From NCBI GenBank assembly GCA_001304875.1, contig BBZO01000022.1:1-60567 (forward strand): 60,567 bases of DNA, written 5' to 3'. Shown piece after piece: positions 9,166 to 17,351 of this stretch. How positions within the stretch are numbered: the first letter of the stretch is position 1; every line of letters begins with the position of its first letter. This DNA comes from Clostridia bacterium UC5.1-2E3. GTDB lineage: Bacteria; Bacillota; Clostridia; Lachnospirales; Lachnospiraceae. The notes beneath the pieces were generated by a model. It was not told where the DNA came from. It did no database searches and saw only the letters and a program-made list of their open reading frames with translations. The position numbers and the translations under genes were made by a program.

Positions 9166-10048
9166 ATGATAAGTGAGATAGAGGAATTTGCCGGCTATTT
9201 GCGGGACGTGAAGCGCACATCGGACAACACCGTGGTCTCGTACCACAGGGATCTGGTGCAGATGGCGGCATTCCTGGAGGAGAAGGGAATTGCCGAGGTG
9301 GGGAAGGTCACGAAGACCAGCCTCAATTCCTACATACTGTCGTTGGAGAAGGCGGGGAAGGCGGCGACCACCATATCGCGGACGCTGGCTCCATGAAGGC
9401 GTTTTTTCACTATGAATTTTGTGAGGGGAAGATTAAGAGAAACCCGGCGGAGCTTCTGCGCGCGCCGAAGGTGGAGAAGAAGCTTCCGGCCATACTGAGC
9501 GTGGACGAGGTGACCAGGCTTCTGGAGCAGCCGGGCGACCAGACGCCCAAGGATCTGCGGGACAAGGCCATGCTGGAGCTTTTATACGCCACGGGAATCC
9601 GGGTGTCGGAGCTCATTCATCTGGAACTGGCGGACGTGAATATGTCCATCGGATTTATCACCTGCCGGGATGAGAATAAGGAGCGGATGATTCCCTTCGG
9701 CAAGACGACGAAGGCGGCGCTTCTTAAATATATGGACGGCGCCAGGGACGCGCTCTTAAAAGGAAAAGAGTCAAAGTGGCTGTTCACCAACTGCAGCGGC
9801 GGCGCCATGAGCCGGCAGGGCTTCTGGAAGCTGATCAAGTATTACGGGGAAAAGGCCGGAATCAAGGGAGAGCTGACTCCGCATACACTGCGGCATTCCT
9901 TTGCGGCACATCTCATCAGCAACGGCGCGGATATGCGGGCTGTGCAGGCGATGATGGGACACTCGGATGTGGCCACGACGCAGGTCTATATGGCATACGC
10001 GGGCGGGAAGGAGATCCGGGAGGCCTATGGGGCGCATCCTGCAGGTGA
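9166..10048 (+). CDS. xerD: Tyrosine recombinase XerD (frameshifted; 3' end uncertain)
   Basis: Site-specific recombinase that resolves chromosome dimers. The N-terminal core-binding domain (EEFAGYLRDVKRTSDNTVVS) precedes a catalytic domain with the expected Arg (ATGIRVSEL), HTLRHSFAAHL, GHSDVATTQVY and nucleophilic Tyr. ATG 9166 is preferred to ATG 9142 because TAGGGGAT sits 10 bp before it. A lost T at 9388-9390 splits the gene at RTLASMKAFF. Family members normally end soon after AYGAHP, about 290 residues; here the frame runs on into an inverted repeat, and one further lost C near 10040 would give a TGA at 10046-10048. I placed the end there, but the reading frame as given stays open to 10340. 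Confidence 0.88.
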
Positions 10049-10078
10049 GGCGGGGGAGATTTGCAGAAGGGCGGGGGC

Positions 10079-10325
10079 GGGAGCGGAGCAGGCAAAGGAG
10101 GCGCTGGCTCCTGGCTCCGGGATGGGAGATGCTAAGGCTCCGGAAATGAAACGATTGTGGGATCGGGCGCATTCGGCTCAAATTCTGAAGAATTTGAGCC
10201 TCAGAGCGCCCTTTTCGTTTGGCGTTGTGCGCCAAACGAAACCCAGAATCGTTCCATCTCCGGAGCCAAAGCATCTCCGAATCCCTCCGCACGTCGCCAG
10301 TGCCTCCTTTGCCTGCTCCGCTCCC
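10079..10325. repeat. 247-bp cloverleaf-like imperfect inverted repeat
   Basis: The 24-bp ends at 10079-10102 and 10302-10325 are perfectly complementary. Further in, about 35 bp on each side (left near 10125-10160, right near 10242-10275) pair with few mismatches. The centre holds two perfect hairpins: GGCTCAAATTC / GAATTTGAGCC (10175-10185, 10190-10200), itself enclosed by GGGCGC / GCGCCC (10165-10170, 10206-10211), and TTTCGTTTGGCG / CGCCAAACGAAA (10213-10224, 10230-10241). The element fills the gap between xerD and the converging M14 gene. It could be a non-autonomous mobile element or an extragenic repeat of this lineage; no transposase is present. Confidence 0.9.
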
Positions 10326-10405
10326 TCATTCGCTGGCTGAAGGGGCTGCCTCTCTGCGAGAGGGACGGGAAGTTTGTGTGGGGGAGGCGGAGGGACGGTA
10401 AAAGT

Positions 10406-11340
10406 TTACTGTTCGCCGATTCCCATGATGAGGGCGTTTTCTTTCATGGCGGGGCTGGAGGTGAGGAAGAGGATTTTTCCGGTGACGGGGGCTTTTATGT
10501 CGGTGAGTGTGTTTCCGAAATAGTCCTCTATGTGGCCCACGGTTTGATTTTTCTGGATGTTGTCTCCGATGGAGATGTCGCGGAAAAGATTCCTTTTACC
10601 GGGGTGTAGAGCCATACGAAGTTCTGGTATTCGGTGATGGATCCGGGGGCGGCCGGGGGCTCTTTGAGAACTCCGGCGTAGCGGAGTACGTTGCGGATTC
10701 CTTTTAGGTGGAGCTCTACATCGTCCTGTTCCAGCTGGCCGATTCCGCCGACCTCGGTGATGATGGCGGGGATTTTGTGTTCGGCGGAGTTGGCGTAGTT
10801 GGAGCCGCGGTCTGGCCAGGTTCCATCGGAGGTAGTGGCAATCAGGTTTGGAAGGCCGTAGTAGTAGGCCATTTCACGGCTTTTCTGGTCTGTCTCGGCG
10901 TCCGCGCCGGTGTGGTACAGGGTAAAGGGTTCCAGCTTTTCTACCATGTCTCCGCCGTGGAGATCCAGGTGGTAGTCGGCAGATGAGATGATGTGCTCAA
11001 ACAGGAGATTGACCATCACGTCTGTGTATGTACCGTCCGGAGAGCCGGGGAAGTACCGGTTGGGGTTCTTTCCGTCGACGGGGCATATGAACATGCTGCG
11101 GCTTTCAAAGGCTTTTAAGCTGGAGATTGTCACGATTTTTACTGTTCCGTGGATTTCTTCGGGGTCAAGTTCGTTGAATATGCGGATTGCCGACACGATT
11201 CCGGGGTACTCTGCGCCGTGGATTCCGGCGGTGATTACAAAATGGGGGCCGGGGGATTTTCCTTCCACGGTGGCGACCGGAAAGATGACAGATTCATTTT
11301 CCGGAGTATGAAATTCTAACAGTTCGGTTGTTTTCTTCAT
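10406..11340 (-). CDS. M14-superfamily deacylase (succinylglutamate desuccinylase/aspartoacylase family), frameshifted
   Basis: Predicted zinc-dependent amidohydrolase that removes an acyl group from an amino acid-like substrate. Zinc-site motifs are HGAEYPG (His41, Glu44) and DLHGGD; NPNRYFPG is the substrate-loop motif of the AstE/AspA group. The C-terminal beta domain continues after a break near 10592, where one added base gives TPVKGNLFRDISIGD and a stop at 10406-10408. The start at 11340 is chosen because GAAAGGA lies seven bases upstream; length about 311 residues. It is the last gene of a leftward operon with a sodium symporter, which suggests the symporter imports its substrate or a related acylated amino acid. 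Confidence 0.85.
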
Positions 11341-11359
11341 GGTCATTTCCTTTCTGATA

Positions 11360-12759
11360 TTATATGCAGTCTTCGTTTTCCTCAAAAAACAACTTGATCG
11401 TTGCGTCGTCTGCCGGCTTCGTGAGCAGGCTGACGATTACCAGCATTCCGATGGAGACGGTGAGAACCGGGTAAATGGTGGCAATGCCGTAGGGATGCCC
11501 CAGGACTTCCCACAGGATCGTGGTGATTCCGCTGCCGAGGACGGAGCACAGTCCGGCTGCCGGTGTTGCTTTTCTGAAATAGAATGCGGCGAACAGGGCC
11601 GGGGCCAGGCCGCCTTCCATGGTGTAGGCAAAATAGATCATATCCAGCACGGACGGGAAAAATTTAACCAGCATGAATGCGATGATTCCGACAACGACGA
11701 CCATAAAACGGCTCATGACCAGAAGATGCTTTTCGGACGCTTCTTTATTAACATACTCGTGATAGATATCCGTGACCACATTGGAAGCAGAGGAGAGAAG
11801 CATGGAGTCCCCGGTTGTGATGATGATGGCAACACCGGCGCAGAGAAGCACGGCCCCGATCAGCCTGGGAAGTCCGGTGACTGCCAGATGAAGGATGACG
11901 GTGTCCTGCACAATATCTGGATAGAGAAAGCTCCCCACAGTTGCGAAGAGATTTACCAGCATGACGGCAATGAGGACGAAGGGGACACTGACGGCGACGG
12001 CCTTTACACAGCCGCGGTTGTCTTTTACCGACAAAATCCTCTGCCAGATGGGCTGCATGACAAACACGAGGCAGAAGGTCGGCAGGGCGGTGGACATGAT
12101 CTCGCCGAATGACATGGAAAACAGATTCATTCTGGCTGGCTCGATATTTGACATAAATGCAGAGAATCCGCCGGCATCTCTGAACAGAAACGGGAGTCCG
12201 ATAATAAGGGAAATAATGATAAGGAGTCCCTGGATATAGTCCGTATAGACGACGGAGATCAGCCCCGCGGTCACTGTGTAGAGCAGGATGAATGCGATGG
12301 TGATGATCATGCCGATGTTCGTGTCGATTCCCGCCACGATGTTGAGAACGTAGCCGCCTGCCCGCACCTGATAACCGACCATGGACATTTCCGCCAGGCA
12401 GACGATGACCGCGGCGACCGTGCGGGTCGCTTTGCTGTATCTGGCTCCCAGGATTCCAGGGGTGGTGGAGGCCTGATAGCGGCGGATCCGTCTGGCCATG
12501 AGGGAGAGGATGATCAGGCGATCACACCGCCGATGTCAAACCAGGCTCCGGCGATTCCGTATTCATAAGCCAGCGCGGCGCCGCCGATCAGCGTGCCGGA
12601 GCCTAAGTAGGTCGCAAAGATACTTCCGGAATTGACGTACCAGGGAATACTTCTCTCGGCCATGAGAAAGCCGCTTCCTGTATCGACTTTTTTGCTGAAA
12701 TAGAAAGAAATAGCCGACAACGCTGCTAAAAATAATAAAATAATAACTAAATAACCCAT
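11360..12759 (-). CDS. Sodium:solute symporter family (SSS) transporter (frameshifted)
   Basis: Integral membrane sodium-coupled importer of the SSS family. The N-terminal helix starts MGYLVIILLFLAALSA; conserved segments include GSIFATYLGSGTLIGG and GAWFDIGG in the first repeat and VAIIITTGDSMLLSSASNV in the TM8 sodium-site region. About 12-13 membrane helices are expected. The start at 12759 follows AAAGGAGGGG. The frame breaks near 12510; one added base gives GGVIALIILSLMARRIRRY, restoring about 466 residues. It lies 20 bp upstream of the M14 gene and is preceded by the ATC-hydrolase-like gene, so the three form one operon. The substrate is unknown. Confidence 0.9.
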
Positions 12760-12779
12760 ACTGCCCCTCCTTTGAAAGC

Positions 12780-13337
12780 TTAAGAATCTGTTTTCTTTTT
12801 CACACACATGATACAAACGTCGTCGGTTGACAGAGTTTTTGGAAAGCTGAGCTCCACCTTATCCGAAAATGGCTCCAATATTCCGGCATCGCTGGGCCCC
12901 AGGATTTTGGGACACAGTGTCATGATTTCCTCGGGCGTTGCGCCCACTTCCCGGAACGCGTTGATGAGCGGACAGTTATGTATGTGTTTCTCTGCATAGT
13001 CCTCGGAGAGGGCGGTAAACTCCTGCTCAAAGACAATCATGCCGTTTTTGGAGCTCTGATTTAACATGCCGTCCATCGCGTTCTCCACACATCCCATATA
13101 GTTTGATTTGTATAAACCATAGTTATGCATGGCTTCCGCCAAAATATGATCGGCATCGATTTCCGGGTGAAGCTTTTTCAAGGCTTTCCAGATAAAATAG
13201 AGATACAGTCCTCTGTCCTTCATTGCGCCCTCCAGGGCATTTTTCAGCTCTTCCCTGGATACCGGCGCGTCGTAGCCAATGCGCTCTTTAAATTCCTGGA
13301 CGTGGCGTTCTTCATCTGGCGTCATACGGATCACCAT
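12780..13337 (-). CDS. ATC-hydrolase family protein (L-2-amino-thiazoline-4-carboxylate hydrolase-like)
   Basis: A 185-residue protein of the family named after the enzyme that opens the ring of L-2-amino-thiazoline-4-carboxylate. Family features include an all-helical N-terminal half, then HNCPLINAFREVGATPEEIMTL with its conserved Cys, a LGPSDAGIL turn and the cysteine pair in VCIMC near the C terminus. Most relatives in Clostridia have no proven reaction. It is the first gene of the leftward operon, its start 33 bp from the palindromic operator. Several starts are possible (ATG 13337, or ATG 13325 with a longer spacer); neither has ideal ribosome-site spacing. The gene is intact. Confidence 0.72.
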   Translation of the reverse strand: MVIRMTPDEERHVQEFKERIGYDAPVSREELKNALEGAMKDRGLYLYFIWKALKKLHPEIDADHILAEAMHNYGLYKSNYMGCVENAMDGMLNQSSKNGMIVFEQEFTALSEDYAEKHIHNCPLINAFREVGATPEEIMTLCPKILGPSDAGILEPFSDKVELSFPKTLSTDDVCIMCVKKKTDS

Positions 13338-13369
13338 TCCTTTCTCTTGAAACGAGGTTATCGGGTTTT

Positions 13370-13397
13370 AATTGTCGACTGTCGACAGTCGACAATT
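13370..13397. promoter_or_regulatory. Perfect 28-bp palindromic operator with three GTCGAC steps
   Basis: 13370-13397 equals its own reverse complement over all 28 bases. It contains GTCGAC three times at seven-base intervals (13374, 13381, 13388). It lies just downstream of the leftward -10 and between the divergent operon and the GntR gene, as expected for that regulator's binding site. Confidence 0.85.
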
Positions 13398-13407
13398 TAT
13401 AAATGCA

Positions 13408-13436
13408 AAAATATCACACTCAATTTGGTTTGTCAA
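13408..13436 (-). promoter_or_regulatory. Leftward promoter of the ATC-hydrolase/SSS/M14 operon
   Basis: On the minus strand TTGACA (13436-13431), 17-bp spacer, TATTTT (13413-13408). The 28-bp palindrome begins about ten bases downstream of the -10 and would cover the start of transcription, consistent with repression. Confidence 0.65.
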
Positions 13437-13466
13437 TGAATTTGTGCGAAAAAGAGACAAATTCTA

Positions 13467-13495
13467 TTGTTTTATTCCGCATTTTTTTGTAAAAT
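13467..13495 (+). promoter_or_regulatory. Rightward promoter of the GntR gene
   Basis: TTGTTT at 13467-13472, 17-bp spacer, TAAAAT at 13490-13495. It lies 36 bp before the TTG start. Confidence 0.45.
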
Positions 13496-13531
13496 CAGAA
13501 TGAAAAGAATTGACTGTGGGAGGAATTTATT

Positions 13532-14178
13532 TTGTTGTATGATGAACATAAGGCAAAAATAAAGCGGGAGCCGATCAAAAATCAGGCTGCCTCGTATATT
13601 CGGGAGGCCATATTGACGGGGCGGTTCCTCCCGGAAGAGCGTGTCGTCCCCGCATTGATTGCGGAAGAGCTGAACACCGGGCGGGGAGTGATACGTGAGG
13701 CGTTGATGCAGCTGGAGACAGAGGGCCTTGTGGAGAATATTCCTTATAAAGGGACGTTTGTCTCCAAAATAGACTATGATGACATCGGAGAGATCAGCTC
13801 GCTGCGGGTGATGATAGAATCGTACGCGGTGAGGGAGTGCCAGGGGCGTATTACGGAGAAGGATTTTGAAGCGCTGGAAGAGATATGTTCATCCATGGAA
13901 CAGGCGGTAGCGCAGAATAAGCTGGATGAGGTTGTCAGATACGATTCTGCGTTTCATGGGTATCTGGTAAAAAAGTGAGCAGGAGCGTGCTGTTTGAGGC
14001 GTGGGACATCTCGACGGGAAAGATGTCGGCACTTTTCTTTTCCATGTTTTCCCGGGGATATCCGGTTTCGCAGATTGCGGAGAATCATAGGAGACTGCTG
14101 GGAGTTTTGAGAAATTCTGCGGAAGATTATATTAATGAATTGAATACTCATTATCAGAAGCTGCAGCCGCAGATGTGA
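13532..14178 (+). CDS. GntR-family regulator with FCD-type ligand domain (frameshifted)
   Basis: Predicted DNA-binding repressor. The winged HTH at about residues 15-75 includes IREAILTGRF, VPALIAEELNTGRGVIREALMQLETEGLVE and NIPYKGTFV. The C-terminal all-helical part (EISSLRVMIESYAVREC, FHGYLV, HRRLLGVLR) is of the FCD/FadR type that binds organic acids. The start is TTG at 13532, seven bases after GGGAGGA. An A is missing from the run at 13968-13973, giving a false stop after LVKK; restored, the protein is about 215 residues. It is divergent from the M14/SSS/ATC operon with a palindrome between them, so it is most likely that operon's regulator. Confidence 0.9.
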
Positions 14179-14201
14179 GGAAAACGGGAGCAGGGCATCA
14201 T

Positions 14202-15154
14202 ATGGACAAAATTCAGAAACTAGAGCGTCTGGCCGCGGTGGCCAGATTATATTATGAGGAAGACCGGAACCAGAGCGAGATTGCGGGGATGTTCGGGATT
14301 TCCAGGCCGATGGTGAGCAAGCTTCTGAAAGAGGCGAAGGAGCTGGGGGTAGTTACCATCCGGATTGCCGTTCCGGGGAAACGGAGCGCCTGGGGAGACG
14401 GAGGACGTGCTGTCGCGCCTGCGGCAGAGATACGGCCTCTTAGGCGGCGAGCTGGTGCAGGACAGGGGCGGCGACGTGGCCACCAATCAGGCGGTGGCGG
14501 AGGCGGGGATCGCCTTCCTGGAGCGCCTGGCCGGAAACGGGCGGAAACGGTTCGGCATCGGCTGGGGACATATCATCGGGGAGCTGGTGGGCCGGATCGA
14601 GAAGCGCAGCCAGCCGGTGAACCTGGGGGAGAGCATCTGCCGCTGATTGGAAATGGGGCGCAGGCCTTAAAAATTATCACTCCAATGAGCTGGTGCGGGT
14701 TGTGGGAGAGCACAGCCAGTCGGAGCCGGAATTTATCTACACCCCGGCCTATATGACCTCGGAGCAGGATCTTAAGCGGACCATGGATCTTGAAAATTAC
14801 CATGAAATCCTGCTGTCCTGGCGGCGGCTGGAGGTGGCGCTAGTCAATATCGGAAATTTCCCGTCGGTGCCGGACTTTGCATCCAAGGCGCGGTACGGCG
14901 ATCTCCTGGTGAAGGAGCGGGCGGTGGGAAGAATCTTAAATTATTTTGTTGGCGAGGACGGCCATGTGCTTGCGTCTGACACAGATTATGCGGTGCAGAT
15001 TCCGCTGCCCCTGCTCGGCAAGGTGCCGCACGTGGTGGGAATCTGTTCTGCCAATACCAACCCCAGGGCTCTGGGGGCTGCGCTGCGCACGGGATATATT
15101 CGCGACCTGATTGCCCCGGAGCGGATTGCGGCACAGCTGATGGAAACAGAATAA
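14202..15154 (+). CDS. SorC-family sugar-binding transcriptional regulator (four frameshifts)
   Basis: Predicted regulator of the adjacent DhaKL operon. The N-terminal HTH (LYYEEDRNQSEIAGMFGI, RPMVSKLLKEAKELG, residues 12-50) is followed by a sugar-phosphate-binding domain like NagB/RpiA: ERLAGNGRKRFGIGWGHI, FIYTPAYMTSEQDL, LVKERAVGRILNYF. The frame is broken four times, always in short G or C runs (near 14379, 14391, 14640, 14667); adding one base each time restores GETERLGETEDVLSRL and CPLIGNGGAGLKNYHS. The restored length is about 318 residues, normal for SorC. The start at 14202 follows GGGAGCAGGG. This is the most heavily interrupted gene for its length, so genuine decay is harder to exclude here than elsewhere. 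Confidence 0.83.
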
Positions 15155-15156
15155 AA

Positions 15157-15170
15157 GTTACATATGTAAC
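15157..15170. promoter_or_regulatory. Perfect 14-bp palindrome, candidate SorC operator 1
   Basis: GTTACATATGTAAC, two bases after the SorC stop and upstream of the dhaL promoter. A one-mismatch copy overlaps the dhaL start codon. Confidence 0.6.
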
Positions 15171-15171
15171 T

Positions 15172-15219
15172 AAAAATGCGATGCAGAGGAATGAAATGGT
15201 TCTTCCACATCGCATTTTT
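15172..15219 (+). terminator. Terminator-like hairpin after SorC
   Basis: AAAAATGCGATG at 15172-15183 pairs perfectly with CATCGCATTTTT at 15208-15219, a 12-bp stem with a T-rich 3' arm. It would separate the regulator from the DhaKL operon. Confidence 0.7.
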
Positions 15220-15260
15220 GTCTATAATTTATAAAATAAAGTTAAAATACAAAAGATTTA

Positions 15261-15289
15261 TTGACATTTAATACAGAAAATGATAGTCT
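15261..15289 (+). promoter_or_regulatory. Promoter of the dhaL operon
   Basis: Consensus TTGACA at 15261-15266, 17-bp spacer, weak TAGTCT at 15284-15289. The poor -10 beside a perfect -35 fits a regulated promoter. Confidence 0.55.
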
Positions 15290-15323
15290 TAGCTTAGCAA
15301 AAATGTAAAAAACAAGGAAGGAG

Positions 15324-15337
15324 GTTACATATGTTAC
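15324..15337. promoter_or_regulatory. Second GTTACATATG(A/T)TAC-type site, overlapping the dhaL start codon
   Basis: GTTACATATGTTAC, 13 of 14 bases identical to the palindrome at 15157-15170. It contains the last two bases of the ribosome site and the dhaL ATG (15331). Two such sites 167 bp apart flank the promoter and could support DNA looping by a tetrameric SorC protein. Confidence 0.5.
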
Positions 15338-15963
15338 TTTTTAAACCGGAAATCGTTCAGATGCTCCGGGGGGTGTCAGAAATCTGGACGGAGCATAAGG
15401 ATGAGCTGAGTCAGATCGATTCGCGGTTTGGAGACGGGGATCACGGCGTGACCATCGGAAAGATCGCGGCGAAGATCCGTCAGAGCCTGGACGAATGGCA
15501 GGACGACGATGTGGGGACGTTTCTGGAGGATCTGGGCGATGAGATCATGGCCATCGGCGGCGGAAGCGCAGGGCCGCTCTATGGAACCATGATCGGCGGC
15601 CTGGCGGGCGGCGTGCCGGAGAGCGGCGGCCTGGATGCCGGGGCGGTGAAGCGGATGTTTGCCGCCAGTCTGGAGGCCATGGAGGACATTACCACGGCAA
15701 AGGTGGGGGACAAGACTATGATGGACGCCCTGATTCCGGCGGTGGAGGCGGCTTCCCAGGCGGAGGACGATCTTGCGCAGGTGCTCCGGGCAGCCATGGA
15801 GGCGGCGGAGCAGGGCGCGAAGAAGAGCGAGGAATTTGTCTCCCGGTTCGGCCGGGCGAGAAGCTATAAGGAACAGACCATCGGCACGCCCGATGCGGGG
15901 GCAGTGAGCACATCCCTGTTTTTTAAAGGACTGTGGGAAGGCTTTGAGGCGTGTGCAAAATAA
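15331..15963 (+). CDS. dhaL: DhaL-type kinase subunit (ADP/ATP-binding)
   Basis: Nucleotide-binding subunit of a dihydroxyacetone-kinase-type enzyme. The magnesium-nucleotide motif GDGDHG is at residues 34-39; GGGSAGPLYGTMIGGLA and GAKKSEEFVSRFGRARSY complete the DhaL pattern. The 210-residue length is standard and the gene is intact. The ribosome site AAGGAGG directly precedes the start. No DhaM or other PTS protein is encoded nearby, so the subunit may use free ATP like the ATP-dependent kinases of this superfamily, or be recharged by a distant DhaM. The gene order L then K is the reverse of many dha operons. Confidence 0.88.
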   Translation: MLLFKPEIVQMLRGVSEIWTEHKDELSQIDSRFGDGDHGVTIGKIAAKIRQSLDEWQDDDVGTFLEDLGDEIMAIGGGSAGPLYGTMIGGLAGGVPESGGLDAGAVKRMFAASLEAMEDITTAKVGDKTMMDALIPAVEAASQAEDDLAQVLRAAMEAAEQGAKKSEEFVSRFGRARSYKEQTIGTPDAGAVSTSLFFKGLWEGFEACAK

Positions 15964-15987
15964 AAGAAAAAAGGAGAAGGAAGCCAT

Positions 15988-16985
15988 ATGAAGATGAAGA
16001 AATTTATTAATGATCCCGAGAATCTGACGCCGGAGCTGCTGGAGGGATTTGCGGCGGCTCATTCGGACCTGGTGACGCTGGGCGATCAGCGCATGGTTAT
16101 CAATAATAAGCTGGCCGATGCAGACCGCGTCACCATCGTGACCCAGGGAGGTTCCGGACACGAGCCTGCGATCAGCGGCTTTGTGGGCGAGGGCATGGTG
16201 GACATTTCGGTTGTGGGCGATGTGTTCGCGGCTCCCGGACCGCAGGCCTGCGTCGATGCCATCAAGATGGCGGACAAAGGAAAGGGCGTTCTCTACATAG
16301 TGCTGAACCATGCGGGAGATATGCTGACCGGCAACATGACCATGAAAAAATGCGCGAAAGAGGGGCTGAACGTCATAAAGGTGGTGACCCAGGAGGACAT
16401 CGCCAATGCCCCCAGAAGCAATTCCGATGACCGCCGCGGACTGGTGGGCTGCATTCCCACCTATAAAATCGCCGGCGCAGCGGCGGCAGAGGGCAAGAGC
16501 CTGGAGGAAGTGGCAGCCATCGCACAGCGGTTCGCCGACAACATGGCAACTCTGGCTGTGGCCGTGCGCGGCGCCACCCATCCGGCCACCGGAAGCCTTC
16601 TGGCAGAGCTGGGCGACGACGAGATGGAGATCGGCATGGGTCAGCACGGGGAGGAAGGCGGCGGACGCAGCCCATGAAATCCGCGGACGAGACCGCTGAG
16701 ATCATGTTAAACGCGCTGATTAACGATCTGGAGATCAAATCCGGCGAGAAGGTAATGCTGATCTTAAACGGCAGCGGCGCCACCACTCTGATGGAACTGT
16801 TTATCATTTACCGGAAATGTGTTTCCTATCTGAAGGAGAAGAACATTGAGATCGTGGCCAACTATGTGGGCGAGCTTCTGACCGTGCAGGAGCAGGCCGG
16901 TTTCCAGATGTTCATGGCGAGAATGGACGACGAGCTGCTGCATTACTGGAATGCGCCGTGCAATACCCCGTATATGAAACGATAA
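15988..16985 (+). CDS. dhaK: DhaK-type kinase subunit (substrate-binding; frameshifted)
   Basis: Substrate-binding subunit that in characterised enzymes holds a short ketose through a hemiaminal with a His. GGSGHEP lies at residues 54-60, NHAGDMLTGNM is the central motif, and MGQHGEEGG near residue 219 supplies the covalent His. One C is lost at 16670-16672, giving a false stop; restored, it reads GRSPMKSADETAEIML and ends at TAA 16983-16985, about 332 residues, as in the family. It works with dhaL 25 bp upstream. The substrate could be dihydroxyacetone or a related C4 ketose such as erythrulose, since relatives of both kinds exist. Confidence 0.88.
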
Positions 16986-17018
16986 GTGATTTCTGCGAAG
17001 CGAAAGGAGGAGCGTGCG

Positions 17019-17339
17019 ATGGCAGCAGAATATATGCACATCGGAATCCCGGTGTTAAATAAAAAAGAAGGCATGACCTACAACGAGGCCATGAAATTCT
17101 GGGTAAGCAATGTGGACGACTATGATTTCAAGATCGAGTATCTGAAATTTGAGGAGGGCACACCGTTCCCGGAGATTCTGTCCAAGCAGCCCCATGTGGC
17201 CTACAAGGTGGACGATCTGGAGCACTACGCGGCCCAGGCGCAGCAGGTAATTTTCGGACCCATGGAGTTAGGGCCGGGCGTGCGTCTGGCATTCGTGATC
17301 TGGGATGACGCCATTGTGGAGCTTTACGAAGAGAAATAA
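17019..17339 (+). CDS. Small glyoxalase/VOC-like protein
   Basis: A 106-residue cytoplasmic protein. It begins MHIGIPVLNKKEGMTYNE and contains PHVAYKVDDLEHYAAQAQ and FVIWDDAIVELYEE, which resemble a single vicinal-oxygen-chelate half-repeat (beta-alpha-beta-beta-beta). The possible metal ligands His6 and Glu in VELYEE match the positions used by VOC enzymes, but this is by eye. The start at 17019 follows AAAGGAGG. It sits between dhaK and the aldolase with short gaps. It may be an isomerase or a sugar-binding accessory in that pathway. The family call is moderate; no function should be assumed. Confidence 0.6.
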   Translation: MAAEYMHIGIPVLNKKEGMTYNEAMKFWVSNVDDYDFKIEYLKFEEGTPFPEILSKQPHVAYKVDDLEHYAAQAQQVIFGPMELGPGVRLAFVIWDDAIVELYEEK

Positions 17340-17351
17340 GGAGAGTATGCC

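Noticed and set aside
10157..10609. Apparent 150-codon gene after xerD
   Set aside because: It runs through the inverted repeat and then antisense to the M14 gene. There is no ribosome site and no protein-like pattern.
14202..15154. True pseudogene call for the SorC gene
   Set aside because: Four breaks are many, but all are single losses in G/C runs like those in essential genes of the same window, and residues are conserved between them.
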